Assembly: GCA_900547555.1 (NCBI GenBank)
Contig: URHG01000012.1
Span: forward strand, 1 to 57,891
Direction of reading: 5' to 3'
Length of the DNA stretch: 57,891 nucleotides
Origin: an uncultured Porphyromonadaceae bacterium
GTDB lineage: Bacteria; Bacteroidota; Bacteroidia; Bacteroidales; UBA11471
Shown here one piece after another: positions 36,320 to 46,030 of this stretch; position 1 is the first letter of the stretch, and each line of letters starts with the position of its first letter. The notes below the pieces were generated by a model. It saw nothing but the letters and a program-made list of their open reading frames with translations, had not been told where the DNA came from and ran no database searches. Both the position numbers and the translations under genes were made by a program.

Positions 36320-37072
36320 ATGAACAAAATAGAAGCGGCCCATGTGGATTTTTATTATGGAGACTTCCATGCGCTGAAAAACATATCTCTATCTATTCCT
36401 GAAAATCAAGTAGTGGCATTTATCGGCCCGTCGGGGTGCGGGAAATCAACATTCTTACGGCTTTTCAATCGAATGAATGACCTGATATCCCATACCAAAC
36501 TGACAGGAAACATCTATATCGACGGTCAGGACATATATGATAAATCGGTCGAAGTCGATGTATTGCGAAGGAATGTCGGAATGGTCTTCCAACGACCGAA
36601 TCCTTTTCCTAAAAGCATTTTCGAAAATGTTGCCTATGGTCTGCGTGTCAATGGATTCAGAGATAAAGAATTTATTTCGCACAAAGTAGAAGAAGCCTTA
36701 AAAGGTGCAGCCTTATGGAATGAGGTAAAAGACAAATTGAAAGAATCGGCTTATGCCCTATCCGGCGGTCAACAGCAACGCCTGTGCATAGCCCGTGCCA
36801 TGGCGGTATCGCCCTCGGTCTTGCTGATGGACGAACCGGCATCGGCTCTCGACCCCATATCGACAGCAAAAATAGAAGAGCTGATATGCGAATTATGTAA
36901 ACAGACAACCATCGTCATCGTAACCCACAGTATGCAACAAGCAGCAAGGGTAAGCCATAAAACGGCGTTTTTCTACCTCGGAGAAATGGTCGAATACGAT
37001 GATACCAAAAAGATTTTTACAAATCCCACCGAAGAAGCTACGCAAAATTATATTACAGGACGTTTTGGATAA
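36320..37072 (+). CDS. pstB: Phosphate ABC transporter ATPase PstB
   Basis: The cytoplasmic ATPase that powers phosphate uptake. The 250 residues include Walker A (GPSGCGKS, near residue 37), the ABC signature LSGGQQQR, Walker B LLMDEPASALDP, and the switch His in VTHSMQQAARVS. The EMVEYDDTKKIFTNP stretch near the end is usual for PstB. It lies between pstA and phoU in the operon. Confidence 0.96.
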   Translation: MNKIEAAHVDFYYGDFHALKNISLSIPENQVVAFIGPSGCGKSTFLRLFNRMNDLISHTKLTGNIYIDGQDIYDKSVEVDVLRRNVGMVFQRPNPFPKSIFENVAYGLRVNGFRDKEFISHKVEEALKGAALWNEVKDKLKESAYALSGGQQQRLCIARAMAVSPSVLLMDEPASALDPISTAKIEELICELCKQTTIVIVTHSMQQAARVSHKTAFFYLGEMVEYDDTKKIFTNPTEEATQNYITGRFG

Positions 37073-37089
37073 AATAAAAAGAGTATACT

Positions 37090-37779
37090 ATGGTAAAATT
37101 TGTTGAGAACGAACTTCTTGCTATAAAAGAAGAAGTAAATGATATGTGGTTGCTGGTACGCCAGCAACTCGAAAATGCGTTCAACGCATTGCGCAATAAC
37201 GACGACGATCTTGCAAACAGCGTCGCATCGAGGGAAAAACGGGTGAATGCTTTCGAACTGAAAATAGACAGCGACATCGAAGATTTCATCGCGCTATACA
37301 ACCCTGTGGCCGTAGACCTGCGTTTCGCACTCGCCATGCTGAAAATCAACAACAACCTCGAACGCATAGGAGACTATGCCGACAGTATCGCCCGTTTCGT
37401 CGCGAGAAATAATCTGACAGAAGAAGACAAACAGCTATTCAATGTATTGGAACTGAAAGAGATGTATGACCAAGTACTCCACATGTTCTCTACTACGCAC
37501 AAAGCACTTGAAACTTCCGATGCATCTTTGGCAAAATCGGTCATCGATAAAGATGACCTTTTGGACTCACTCAATCAAAAAGCACTCGATAAACTGGCAG
37601 AGTACGCCAAAAATAATCCGTCGGCCATTCGATTCTGCTTAGAAATAGCCGCCATATTGCGCAAATTGGAACGTACCGGCGACCATATCATCAATCTGGC
37701 CGAAGAAACCGTATTCTACATAGATGCAGAAGTCCTGAAACACATTCATTCTACCGCACCATCAATCGATGAAGAATAA
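37090..37779 (+). CDS. phoU: Phosphate signalling regulator PhoU
   Basis: A 229-residue all-helical protein with two PhoU repeats of three helices. Conserved acidic metal-binding stretches appear as NNNLERIGDYADSIA in the first repeat and RKLERTGDHIINLAEE in the second. PhoU tells the PhoR/PhoB-type phosphate sensor about PstB activity and restrains uptake when phosphate is plentiful. The gene is the last of the pst operon and is followed by an intrinsic terminator. No phoR/phoB pair is in the window. Confidence 0.95.
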   Translation: MVKFVENELLAIKEEVNDMWLLVRQQLENAFNALRNNDDDLANSVASREKRVNAFELKIDSDIEDFIALYNPVAVDLRFALAMLKINNNLERIGDYADSIARFVARNNLTEEDKQLFNVLELKEMYDQVLHMFSTTHKALETSDASLAKSVIDKDDLLDSLNQKALDKLAEYAKNNPSAIRFCLEIAAILRKLERTGDHIINLAEETVFYIDAEVLKHIHSTAPSIDEE

Positions 37780-37812
37780 AAAAACCGGGAACGATGTTTC
37801 CCGGTTTTTTAT
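37778..37812. terminator. Bidirectional terminator between phoU and sodB
   Basis: The stem CCGGGAA/TTCCCGG is flanked by A and T runs (aaaaaaa and tttttt), giving a terminator shape in both directions. It serves the convergent pst operon (plus) and sodB (minus). Confidence 0.85.
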
Positions 37813-37816
37813 CTAA

Positions 37817-38389
37817 TTAGAGGCGTTCGGCAACCTTATCCCAATCAACGATCGACCAAAAAGCTTTTACGAAATCGGCCCGTCGATTGCGATAATCGAC
37901 ATAATAGGCATGTTCCCATACATCGATAGTCAATAGCGGTTTCAGCAGTTTCGTCAACGGATTCCCTGCATTTTGAGCCGATTCTATCGACAACTTGCCA
38001 TGTTTGTCGATGGCGAGCCATACCCAGCCGGAACCGAACAAAGAAACCGCCGCTTTGGAAAACTGGTCTTTGAATGACTCGACCGACCCGAATTCCCGAA
38101 TCAACGCTTCGGATAACTTTTCAGGGATCTTTTTTTCCCGAGGCGTCAAGGTATCAAAAAAGAATGTGTGGTTCCACGTCTGTGCGGCGTTATTAAAGAT
38201 CGCACCGTCGGAACTTTTTACAATCTCATCGAGAGTCATATCGGCATAAGGAGTATCGGCAATCAGACGATTGAGATTGTCGATATAAGTTTGCAAATGT
38301 TTACCATAATGGTAATCAATGGTTTCTTTACTCATCACCGGAGCAAGAGCATCGGCGGCATACGGAAGTTTGGGCATTACATGTGTCAT
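37817..38389 (-). CDS. sodB: Iron/manganese superoxide dismutase
   Basis: Converts superoxide to hydrogen peroxide and oxygen in the cytoplasm. The 190 residues show the metal ligands in the usual places: His in DYHYGKH, His in WNHTFFF, and Asp and His in DVWEHAYYVDYRN. The sequence is of the Fe/cambialistic type common in anaerobic Bacteroidales, where it protects against brief oxygen exposure. It begins MTHVMPKLPYA and lies 30 bases after the TspO gene, with which it may share a transcript. Confidence 0.95.
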   Translation of the reverse strand: MTHVMPKLPYAADALAPVMSKETIDYHYGKHLQTYIDNLNRLIADTPYADMTLDEIVKSSDGAIFNNAAQTWNHTFFFDTLTPREKKIPEKLSEALIREFGSVESFKDQFSKAAVSLFGSGWVWLAIDKHGKLSIESAQNAGNPLTKLLKPLLTIDVWEHAYYVDYRNRRADFVKAFWSIVDWDKVAERL

Positions 38390-38419
38390 TGTCGTATTTT
38401 TTTTAGTTAAACAATAATT

Positions 38420-38881
38420 TTACGGGTTATAAAAACAGATATATGCATTGAGGTATGTTGCCAAAAGCAGCCACAATATATACGGGATAAATAACCACGA
38501 TGATATGCGGCTGGGTACATAGGCCTTGCATATATAGAAAACGACGAGAAAATCGAGCAATAAAATATCCAGCAATCCCAATAACGGGCTTCTCCAACTG
38601 AAAAACAGAATGCTCCAAAGGAAATTAAAGAATAATTGCGCTCCCCATACGGCGATCAACCATTTTGCAGATTTTCTCTTTATAAGGAAAGAGAGAGACA
38701 ACCCCATCAAAACGTAAAGGATACTCCATACGATGGGAAAAACAATTGCCGGAGGCGTTATCGACGGTTTATGCAACAGCGGATACCACTCTTCTATGGC
38801 CGACCGCTGAAAAAAACCGGCAGTAATTCCTACGACCACGCATAACAAAACCGGCCAAAGATAATTCCATACTTTTTTCAT
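38420..38881 (-). CDS. TspO/MBR-family membrane protein
   Basis: A 153-residue, five-helix membrane protein. It has the family signatures WYPLLHKPSITPPAIVFPIVWSILYVLMGLSL and WSILFFSWRSPLLGLLDI, and ends LLATYLNAYICFYNP. TspO proteins bind porphyrins, cholesterol or other hydrophobic ligands, and in several bacteria take part in tetrapyrrole or oxidative-stress responses. Its position just upstream of sodB on the same strand is consistent with a stress link. It is the first gene of a two-gene unit, divergent from corA. Confidence 0.88.
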   Translation of the reverse strand: MKKVWNYLWPVLLCVVVGITAGFFQRSAIEEWYPLLHKPSITPPAIVFPIVWSILYVLMGLSLSFLIKRKSAKWLIAVWGAQLFFNFLWSILFFSWRSPLLGLLDILLLDFLVVFYICKAYVPSRISSWLFIPYILWLLLATYLNAYICFYNP

Positions 38882-39052
38882 GACTTGAATTTTTCGTCTA
38901 TTTCTTTATAAACATAATAACTTTTTTATTGTTCATATCCTAAACAATATTTTTTAACTCAACAGATCGAAAAATAATCGTTCTTTATTAACTAAAACGA
39001 TAATATCTTGTACCTTAGACGACAAAAATACCGTAAATTTCGCCAAAGCTCG

Positions 39053-40081
39053 ATGAATACAAAAAACAACCTTCTTACCGACCGTCTCAGCTACGACAGC
39101 GAGAACATGGCTCCCACCCGATTGCATTTGTTCAGCTATAACGCCAACGATATTGATGAACACATCGAAAACGACCTTCAAATCCTCATTCCGGAGACAG
39201 AACGTCCCGATTATATTCATTGGCTCCAAATATGCGGATTGCAAAATACCACCGACATACAAAACATTTGCACACATTTAGGCATCAACTTTTTGGTCAT
39301 GCAGGATATTCTCAATCCCAATCATCCATGCAAAATCGAAGAATATGAAAAGTTCAATATCGTCATCGCAAAATACTTCGACAAGGAAAAAGAATCTCAG
39401 GTAAGCATCGTACAAGGCGAAAACTTCATTCTTACGTTTATGGAGTACGAAACTCCGGCCTTCCGAGGTATAGAGAACGCCTTACGAAACAATATTCTGA
39501 AAATCCGAACCCGTCCCTCCGATTATCTGCTTACCGTTCTATTAAATGATCTGGTAACCAATTTCATTTCGGTATCGGCACAAATCGACAATAGCCTCGA
39601 AGATCTGGAATCGGAACTTCTACTTGAAAAAAGTGCTTATGAAATCGGTATCGAAATACAAACTTTGAGGAGAAGATACCTTCTCTTGAAACGGACCGTC
39701 TTACCACTGAAAGAACAATACTCTCGATTGATCCGCTCGGACTCGCCTTTGATTCATAAAACCAACCGGGCGTTTTTCAACGATCTCAACGACCACATAA
39801 ACTACGTTGCCCAAAATATCGAAATTTGCCGTGAAACACTCTCTTCCCTTGTAGACTTGTATATCTCCAACAACGATTTACGCATGAACTCCATCATGAA
39901 ACGCCTGACGATCGTCTCTACAATCTTCATACCTCTGACATTTCTCGTCGGCGTATGGGGTATGAATTTCGACAATATGCCCGAACTGAACTGGCAGTAC
40001 GGTTACATAGCGGCATGGCTCCTCATGGTATGTATCGGCGTAGGGGTCTACATTTTTCTCAAAACGAAAAAATGGAAGTAA
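39053..40081 (+). CDS. corA: CorA-family magnesium transporter
   Basis: A 342-residue divalent-cation channel. It has an N-terminal cytoplasmic domain, a long helix and two C-terminal membrane segments. The defining GMN motif is in WGMNFDNMPELNW near residue 305. I chose the ATG at 39053 (MNTKNN); the open frame extends 15 codons upstream but adds a basic segment over the promoter area. CorA supplies Mg2+ and senses it through the cytoplasmic domain. It is a single gene, divergent from tspO; one-mismatch -7-like boxes lie near 39004-39017. Confidence 0.92.
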   Translation: MNTKNNLLTDRLSYDSENMAPTRLHLFSYNANDIDEHIENDLQILIPETERPDYIHWLQICGLQNTTDIQNICTHLGINFLVMQDILNPNHPCKIEEYEKFNIVIAKYFDKEKESQVSIVQGENFILTFMEYETPAFRGIENALRNNILKIRTRPSDYLLTVLLNDLVTNFISVSAQIDNSLEDLESELLLEKSAYEIGIEIQTLRRRYLLLKRTVLPLKEQYSRLIRSDSPLIHKTNRAFFNDLNDHINYVAQNIEICRETLSSLVDLYISNNDLRMNSIMKRLTIVSTIFIPLTFLVGVWGMNFDNMPELNWQYGYIAAWLLMVCIGVGVYIFLKTKKWK

Positions 40082-40120
40082 CATACATCTCTCCCCCCTT
40101 ATAGATAAAGTAAGATTTCG

Positions 40121-40128
40121 TACCTTTG
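40121..40128 (+). promoter_or_regulatory. -7 box for mutS2
   Basis: TACCTTTG matches TAnnTTTG, 22 bases before the mutS2 ATG. No clear -33 element. Confidence 0.55.
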
Positions 40129-40150
40129 CCGGAAATCACAAGCAAGAGAT

Positions 40151-42616
40151 ATGACCTATCCTCAAAATTTTGAAGAGAAAATCGGATTCGACAAAATACG
40201 CAGTCTCATCTGCGACCGATGTTTGAGCACGCTGGGCAGCGAACGTGTCTCCGATATGCAATTCCAGACATCGTTCGATACCATCGATCGCTTACTACAC
40301 GAGACCGAAGAATTTACCCATATATTGCAAACCGAAGATAATTTCCCGGCCGATTATTTCTTCGACATACGATCCTCGTTGCAACGCATTCGCATAGAGG
40401 GGACTTTTCTCGATGAGACGGAGCTTTTCAACCTGAGGCGTTCTTTGGAAACGATACGCCATATCGTAGGATTTTTCATCAATGAAGAAGAAAGTCCCTA
40501 TCCTCATCTGCAAGCACTGGCCGGGAATGTCGTAGTATTTCCTCCATTGCTTTCCCGCATAGACCAAATCATCGACAAGTTCGGACACGTCAAAGATAAC
40601 GCCTCGACCGAATTGTCTCAAATACGCAGAGAACTGAACCGTACCCTTTCAAGTATTTCCCGCAGTTTGAATATGATCTTGCGAAATGCCCAAAGTGAAG
40701 GCATTGTCGACAAGGAGGTTTCTCCCACTTTACGAGAAGGGCGACTGGTCATTCCCGTCATACCGGCCTATAAGCGGAGAATAAAAGGCATCGTACACGA
40801 CGAGTCGGCCAGCGGGAAAACCGTATATATCGAACCGGCAGAAGTAGTAGAAGCCAATAACCGAATAAGAGAACTCGAAGGGGAAGAACGTCGTGAAATC
40901 ATACGCATACTCACCCTCTTTACCGATGAGCTACGACCTCATTTAGCCGAAATCGCCCATTCCTACGAATTCCTTGCCGACATAGATTTCATACGGGCCA
41001 AAGCACTGTTTGCCATTGAGATAAACGCATTACTTCCCCGCTTCGAGAATTGCCGGCAAATCGAATGGTATCATGCCGTTCACCCGTTGCTTTTTCTCTC
41101 TCTCAAAAAACAAAACAAAGAAGTCGTCCCGTTAGACATAACTCTTACTCCCCAACAACGCATATTGCTCATTTCCGGACCGAACGCAGGTGGGAAATCG
41201 GTCTGTCTCAAAACAACAGGACTATTGCAATATATGCTACAATGCGGATTGCTCATACCGGTATACGAAAATTCCCATACGGGAATCTTCGACCATATCT
41301 TCATCGATATAGGCGACGAACAATCGATAGAGAACGACCTCAGTACTTACAGTTCCCACTTGACGAATATGAAATTTTTCGTCAAAAACTGCAATGAAAG
41401 TTCTCTCTTGCTCATCGATGAATTCGGCGGCGGTACCGAACCGCAAATCGGCGGTGCCATCGCAGAAGTACTTCTCGACCGATTCAATCGAAAAAAGGCA
41501 TTCGGTGTCATAACCACTCACTACCAAAACCTGAAACAGTTTGCAGAAGACACGCAAGGTATCGTCAATGGCGCCATGCTCTACGACCGCCACATGATGC
41601 AACCTCTCTTCAAACTATCCATTGGTAATCCGGGCAGCTCATTCGCCATAGAAATAGCCCGTAAAATAGGATTGCCCGAAGATGTCATTGCCGATGCTTC
41701 GGAAAAAGTCGGCTCGGATTACATTGACATGGACAAATATCTACAAGACATCGTCCGGGACAAACGGTACTGGGAAAGCAAACGCCAGAATATACGACAT
41801 CGGGAAAAACAACTCGAAGAAATCACGCAGAAGTATGCCGACAATCTGCAAGAAATAGAAAAAGAGCGAAAACGTATTCTGAAAGAAGCTAAACAAAAAG
41901 CGGAACAACTTATCGCCGAATCAAACGCCCGCATCGAAAATACCATTCGTGCCATCAAAGAGGCGGAGGCCGAAAAAGAAAAAACGAAGATGGCTCGTCA
42001 AGAACTCCATTCTTTCAAAAAAGAATTGCAGAATAACGACGAAAACGACGATGCCATATCAAGAAAAATCGCAAAAATCAAGGCGAAAGAAGAGAAAAAG
42101 AACCGCACAAAAAAAGAAACCGATGCCGAAACGGCCAAAACAACAACCATTTCGGTAGGTGATGCCGTATGCCTAAAAGGACAAACGACGGTGGGAGAAA
42201 TCTCGGCAATACAGGGGAACAAAGCAACTGTCATATTCGGACATATAAAATCATCGGTACATATAGAACGTCTCGAAAAAGTGAACCGCAACCGGTTAAA
42301 ACGCGAACAAGCCATAAAAGCGACATTTGTAAGCGAAGATACCACCAACAGCATGAGAGAAAAAAGCCTTCACTTTCACCGAGAAATAGATATTCGCGGT
42401 TTCAGAGCCGATGAAGCCCTACAAGCCCTCGTTTATTTTATCGACGATGCTATCCAAGTCGGAGCTGAACAGGTACGTATCCTGCACGGAACAGGTACGG
42501 GAGCTTTGCGGCAAACGGTCAGAGAATATCTCAAAGGGGTTGCTGGAATAAGGACTTTTCACGATGAACACGTACAATTCGGTGGTGCCGGCATTACAGT
42601 CGTAGAGTTGGAATGA
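40151..42616 (+). CDS. mutS2: MutS2 family protein with Smr domain
   Basis: An 821-residue ATPase of the MutS2 branch. It lacks the mismatch-recognition domain of MutS and is implicated in recombination control and in rescue of collided ribosomes. The Walker A GPNAGGKS (near residue 343) and Walker B SSLLLIDEFGGGTEP define the ATPase. A long, highly charged coiled coil (about 525-655) links it to a KOW-like segment and the C-terminal Smr nuclease domain: DIRGFRADEALQALVYFIDDA, then RILHGTGTGALRQTVREYL. The family order is complete. It is a single gene upstream of dxs. Confidence 0.95.
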   Translation: MTYPQNFEEKIGFDKIRSLICDRCLSTLGSERVSDMQFQTSFDTIDRLLHETEEFTHILQTEDNFPADYFFDIRSSLQRIRIEGTFLDETELFNLRRSLETIRHIVGFFINEEESPYPHLQALAGNVVVFPPLLSRIDQIIDKFGHVKDNASTELSQIRRELNRTLSSISRSLNMILRNAQSEGIVDKEVSPTLREGRLVIPVIPAYKRRIKGIVHDESASGKTVYIEPAEVVEANNRIRELEGEERREIIRILTLFTDELRPHLAEIAHSYEFLADIDFIRAKALFAIEINALLPRFENCRQIEWYHAVHPLLFLSLKKQNKEVVPLDITLTPQQRILLISGPNAGGKSVCLKTTGLLQYMLQCGLLIPVYENSHTGIFDHIFIDIGDEQSIENDLSTYSSHLTNMKFFVKNCNESSLLLIDEFGGGTEPQIGGAIAEVLLDRFNRKKAFGVITTHYQNLKQFAEDTQGIVNGAMLYDRHMMQPLFKLSIGNPGSSFAIEIARKIGLPEDVIADASEKVGSDYIDMDKYLQDIVRDKRYWESKRQNIRHREKQLEEITQKYADNLQEIEKERKRILKEAKQKAEQLIAESNARIENTIRAIKEAEAEKEKTKMARQELHSFKKELQNNDENDDAISRKIAKIKAKEEKKNRTKKETDAETAKTTTISVGDAVCLKGQTTVGEISAIQGNKATVIFGHIKSSVHIERLEKVNRNRLKREQAIKATFVSEDTTNSMREKSLHFHREIDIRGFRADEALQALVYFIDDAIQVGAEQVRILHGTGTGALRQTVREYLKGVAGIRTFHDEHVQFGGAGITVVELE

Positions 42617-42723
42617 TATTTTTTTAAGATTTCGAGCTTATCGTATATCCCATTCCACCGTTAAGAAAAAATCGGGTTAACCACAATTCATGCGGATAGA
42701 TTTACTATTTTAGAAGAAAAACG

Positions 42724-42731
42724 TATCTTTG
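42724..42731 (+). promoter_or_regulatory. -7 box for dxs
   Basis: TATCTTTG lies 18 bases before the chosen dxs start, with TTTA 19 bases upstream as a near-match to the -33 TTTG. It overlaps the TTG of the longer open frame, which supports the ATG at 42750 as the true start. Confidence 0.65.
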
Positions 42732-42749
42732 CGTGTTTATCATACCGAA

Positions 42750-44639
42750 ATGACAGCAGAAAAAAAAACGATACTCTCCGATATATACAATCCCGATGAT
42801 CTGCGAAAGCTCTCTCTCGACCAGCTTCCTCAGATATGCAGTGAACTGCGCCAATTCATTATCGATGCGCTTTCTCAAAATCCGGGGCATTTTGCTTCCA
42901 GCTTAGGAACAATAGAGCTTACCGTAGCTTTACACTATGTACTGAATACACCCTACGACCGTATCGTATGGGACGTGGGACATCAGGCTTATGCCCATAA
43001 AATATTGACAGAACGAAGAGAGCGGTTTGCAACCAATCGAAAATTGGGTGGACTAAGCGGTTTCCCCTCGCCTATGGAAAGCCCATACGACACATTCGTT
43101 GCCGGGCATGCCTCCAATTCTATATCGGCAGCATTGGGTATGTCGGTCGCGGCCAATCTGAAAAACGAAAAAGACCGCAAGGTCGTTGCCGTAATAGGCG
43201 ATGCCGCTATTGCGGGAGGATTGGCTTTCGAAGGATTGAACAACGCATCGACCAATCCCAATAACCTGTTGATTATCCTCAACGACAACAACATGGCTAT
43301 CGACAACAACGTCGGAGCTTTCCATCATTATTTGTCTCGTATCAACACTTTGCCTTTTTATAACGACATGCGGTATAAACTCTACCGTCTGTTGGTAAAA
43401 ATGCGCCTCGTCTCCGAACAACAGAAGGGGGCTATACTCCGCTTCAACAATAGTCTGAAAGCTCTGATATCGAGGCATCAAAACATATTTGAAGGACTGA
43501 ATATCCGATATTTCGGCCCGATAGACGGGCATGATGTAAAACATTTGGTCAGGGTGCTGAATAATATAAAAGATATGTCCGGGCCCAAAATCCTGCATAT
43601 CAAAACGGTCAAGGGAAAAGGATTTGCTCCGGCTGAAAAAAATGCTGTCGTATGGCACGCTCCGGGACGGTTCAACAAAGAAACCGGTGAACGGCAAAAA
43701 AAAGAGACGGAGAATTTACCGCCTCTTTTCCAAGATGTTTTCGGCCATACATTGGTCGAATTGGCCGAGAAAAACGACAAAATAGTAGGTATCACACCCG
43801 CCATGCCCACCGGATGCTCGATGAACTACATGATAGAGCGATTTCCACATCGGGCTTTCGACGTAGGAATCGCCGAAGAACACGCCGTAACTTTTTCGGG
43901 AGGATTGGCCAAAGAGGGTCTCATTCCCTTTTGTAACATCTACTCATCGTTTATGCAACGGGCATTCGACGAAGTCATACACGACGTCGCCATACAAAAC
44001 CTACCGGTCGTCTTCTGTCTCGACAGAGCCGGCCTTGTGGGTGAAGACGGCATGACACATCACGGCTCGTTCGACCTTGCCTATATGCGCTGTATTCCCA
44101 ATATGACCATAGCCTCACCGATCGATGAGCATTACCTGCGTCATCTTATGTTTACGGCACAATCGGCCGGCTGTTGTTTTACGATACGTTATCCGAGAGG
44201 GCGAGGTTCGGTGATAGACTGGCGCAGCCCTATGCAACACCTCGAAATAGGTAAAGGCCGACAGCTCTCGGACGGAAGCGATATAGCCGTCTTATCGATC
44301 GGTCCCATAGGAAAAGCAGTGCAAAGGGCTATCGAGTTGGTGAAAACGGAAGGTGTATCCGTCGCTCATTACGACATGATTTTTCTGAAACCTATCGATA
44401 CGGAAATACTTCATCGCGTAGGGCAGCAATTCAAACGTATCATTACCGTAGAAGACGGGACAATAGAAGGGGGATTAGGAAGTGCCGTCATGGAATTTAT
44501 GGCAGAAAACAACTATACCCCACAGATCAAACGCATAGGTATTCCCGACCGTTTTATCGAACAAGGCAGTATATCGGAACTGTATACGCTATGCGGAATG
44601 GACGAAGCAAGCATCGTAAAAATGCTTCTTGAAAAATGA
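42750..44639 (+). CDS. dxs: 1-deoxy-D-xylulose-5-phosphate synthase
   Basis: Condenses pyruvate and glyceraldehyde 3-phosphate to DXP, the entry to the MEP isoprenoid pathway and to thiamine and pyridoxal synthesis. The 629 residues include WDVGHQAYAHKIL and the thiamine-diphosphate motif GDAAIAGGLAFEGLNNA with NDNNMAID. The motif has GDA where most family members have GDG. The catalytic IAEEHAVTFSGGLAKEG and the transketolase C-domain follow. The start is set by the promoter box immediately upstream. trkA follows 51 bases later. Confidence 0.95.
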   Translation: MTAEKKTILSDIYNPDDLRKLSLDQLPQICSELRQFIIDALSQNPGHFASSLGTIELTVALHYVLNTPYDRIVWDVGHQAYAHKILTERRERFATNRKLGGLSGFPSPMESPYDTFVAGHASNSISAALGMSVAANLKNEKDRKVVAVIGDAAIAGGLAFEGLNNASTNPNNLLIILNDNNMAIDNNVGAFHHYLSRINTLPFYNDMRYKLYRLLVKMRLVSEQQKGAILRFNNSLKALISRHQNIFEGLNIRYFGPIDGHDVKHLVRVLNNIKDMSGPKILHIKTVKGKGFAPAEKNAVVWHAPGRFNKETGERQKKETENLPPLFQDVFGHTLVELAEKNDKIVGITPAMPTGCSMNYMIERFPHRAFDVGIAEEHAVTFSGGLAKEGLIPFCNIYSSFMQRAFDEVIHDVAIQNLPVVFCLDRAGLVGEDGMTHHGSFDLAYMRCIPNMTIASPIDEHYLRHLMFTAQSAGCCFTIRYPRGRGSVIDWRSPMQHLEIGKGRQLSDGSDIAVLSIGPIGKAVQRAIELVKTEGVSVAHYDMIFLKPIDTEILHRVGQQFKRIITVEDGTIEGGLGSAVMEFMAENNYTPQIKRIGIPDRFIEQGSISELYTLCGMDEASIVKMLLEK

Positions 44640-44690
44640 TAATCAAAAGAACTTCGGGAACAATTTGTTTCATTCGATATACGTAGAACA

Positions 44691-46025
44691 ATGAAAATCA
44701 TTATTGCAGGAGCGGGAGAAGTCGGTACTCATTTGGCCAAATTATTGTCGAAAGAAAACTTGGATATCGTACTTATCGACACCGATATGGAAAAATTACG
44801 CTGGCTCGACTCGAACTACAATCTTATGACGATCGCCGGCTCTCCCACTTCGCTCAAAATTTTGAAACAGGCAGGCATAAACGAAGCCGATCTATTCATT
44901 GCCGTCATGCCTTTCGAGACCCGCAATATCGTCGCTTGCCAATTCGCAAAAAAACTCGGCACCCGCAAAACCGTTGCGAGGATCGACAATTACGAGTATA
45001 TGCTACCCGAAAACAAAGCATACTTCAAAGAAACCGGTGTCGACGAACTGATATACCCCGAAATGCTTGCTGCCGAGGAAATCGTTACAGCCCTAAGTCA
45101 TAATTGGGTACGCAACTGGTTCGAACTTTGTAACGGAGAACTTATCCTTATCGGAGCAAAAATAAGGGAGAATGCAAAAATCCTGAATCAAAATCTTTCG
45201 GAACAGAATAAATCCCACCTGCTTTACCACATAGCCGCCATCAAAAGAAAAGACAGAACAATCATACCCCGAGGATCGGACGAAATACAGGTCGGCGATA
45301 TTGTCTATTTCACCACAACTCCCGGTCATATCCAAGACATTCAACAGCTCACCGGGAAAAAAGAAATCGATGTCCATAAAGTCGTCATCATGGGAGGAAG
45401 CCGCATTGCCATACGATTGGCCCATATACTGCCCGACTCCATGAAAATGAAAATCATCGAAATCGATAAAGAAAAATGCTATAAATTGGCCAATATCATA
45501 CCCGATGTTACTATTATCAACGGGGACGGCCGCGACACGGAATTTCTTAAAGAAGAAGGCATCAAAGACACCGACGCATTCGTCGCATTGACCGACAGTG
45601 CCGAAACCAATATTCTGGCATGTCTCTCGGCAAAACGCTTCGGGGCTGTCAAAACAGTAGCCGAAGTGGAAAACCTTTCTCTTATTCCCACAGCCGAAAG
45701 ACTCGACATCGGTTCGATTATCAACAAAAAATTACTTACGGCCAGCCGCATTTTCCAGTTACTGCTCGACGAAGACTCTTCCAATGTCAAATGTTTGGCC
45801 ATGTCCGATGCCGAAGTCGCAGAACTTATCGTCAAAGAAGATGCACCGATAACGCATAAACCGATCAAGGATCTCAACCTTCCGCGCGATATTACGTTAG
45901 GAGGACTCATCCGAGACGGTAAGGCCATGATCGTAAACGGCAACACACAGATACAAGCCAACGACCATGTTATGGTCTTTTGTTTAGATACCGTAATCCA
46001 TAAATTAGGAAAACTGTTCGGATAA
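44691..46025 (+). CDS. trkA: Potassium uptake regulator TrkA
   Basis: The cytoplasmic NAD(H)-binding regulator of the Trk potassium importer. The 444 residues hold two RCK halves, each with a Rossmann GxGxxG-type start: IIAGAGEVGTHLAKLL at residue 3 and VVIMGGSRIAIRLAHIL near 232. Each is followed by a TrkA-C domain (GAKIRENAKIL, and ELIVKEDAPITHKPI). The trkH gene begins five bases downstream, so the two are coexpressed. Confidence 0.95.
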   Translation: MKIIIAGAGEVGTHLAKLLSKENLDIVLIDTDMEKLRWLDSNYNLMTIAGSPTSLKILKQAGINEADLFIAVMPFETRNIVACQFAKKLGTRKTVARIDNYEYMLPENKAYFKETGVDELIYPEMLAAEEIVTALSHNWVRNWFELCNGELILIGAKIRENAKILNQNLSEQNKSHLLYHIAAIKRKDRTIIPRGSDEIQVGDIVYFTTTPGHIQDIQQLTGKKEIDVHKVVIMGGSRIAIRLAHILPDSMKMKIIEIDKEKCYKLANIIPDVTIINGDGRDTEFLKEEGIKDTDAFVALTDSAETNILACLSAKRFGAVKTVAEVENLSLIPTAERLDIGSIINKKLLTASRIFQLLLDEDSSNVKCLAMSDAEVAELIVKEDAPITHKPIKDLNLPRDITLGGLIRDGKAMIVNGNTQIQANDHVMVFCLDTVIHKLGKLFG

Positions 46026-46030
46026 ATATC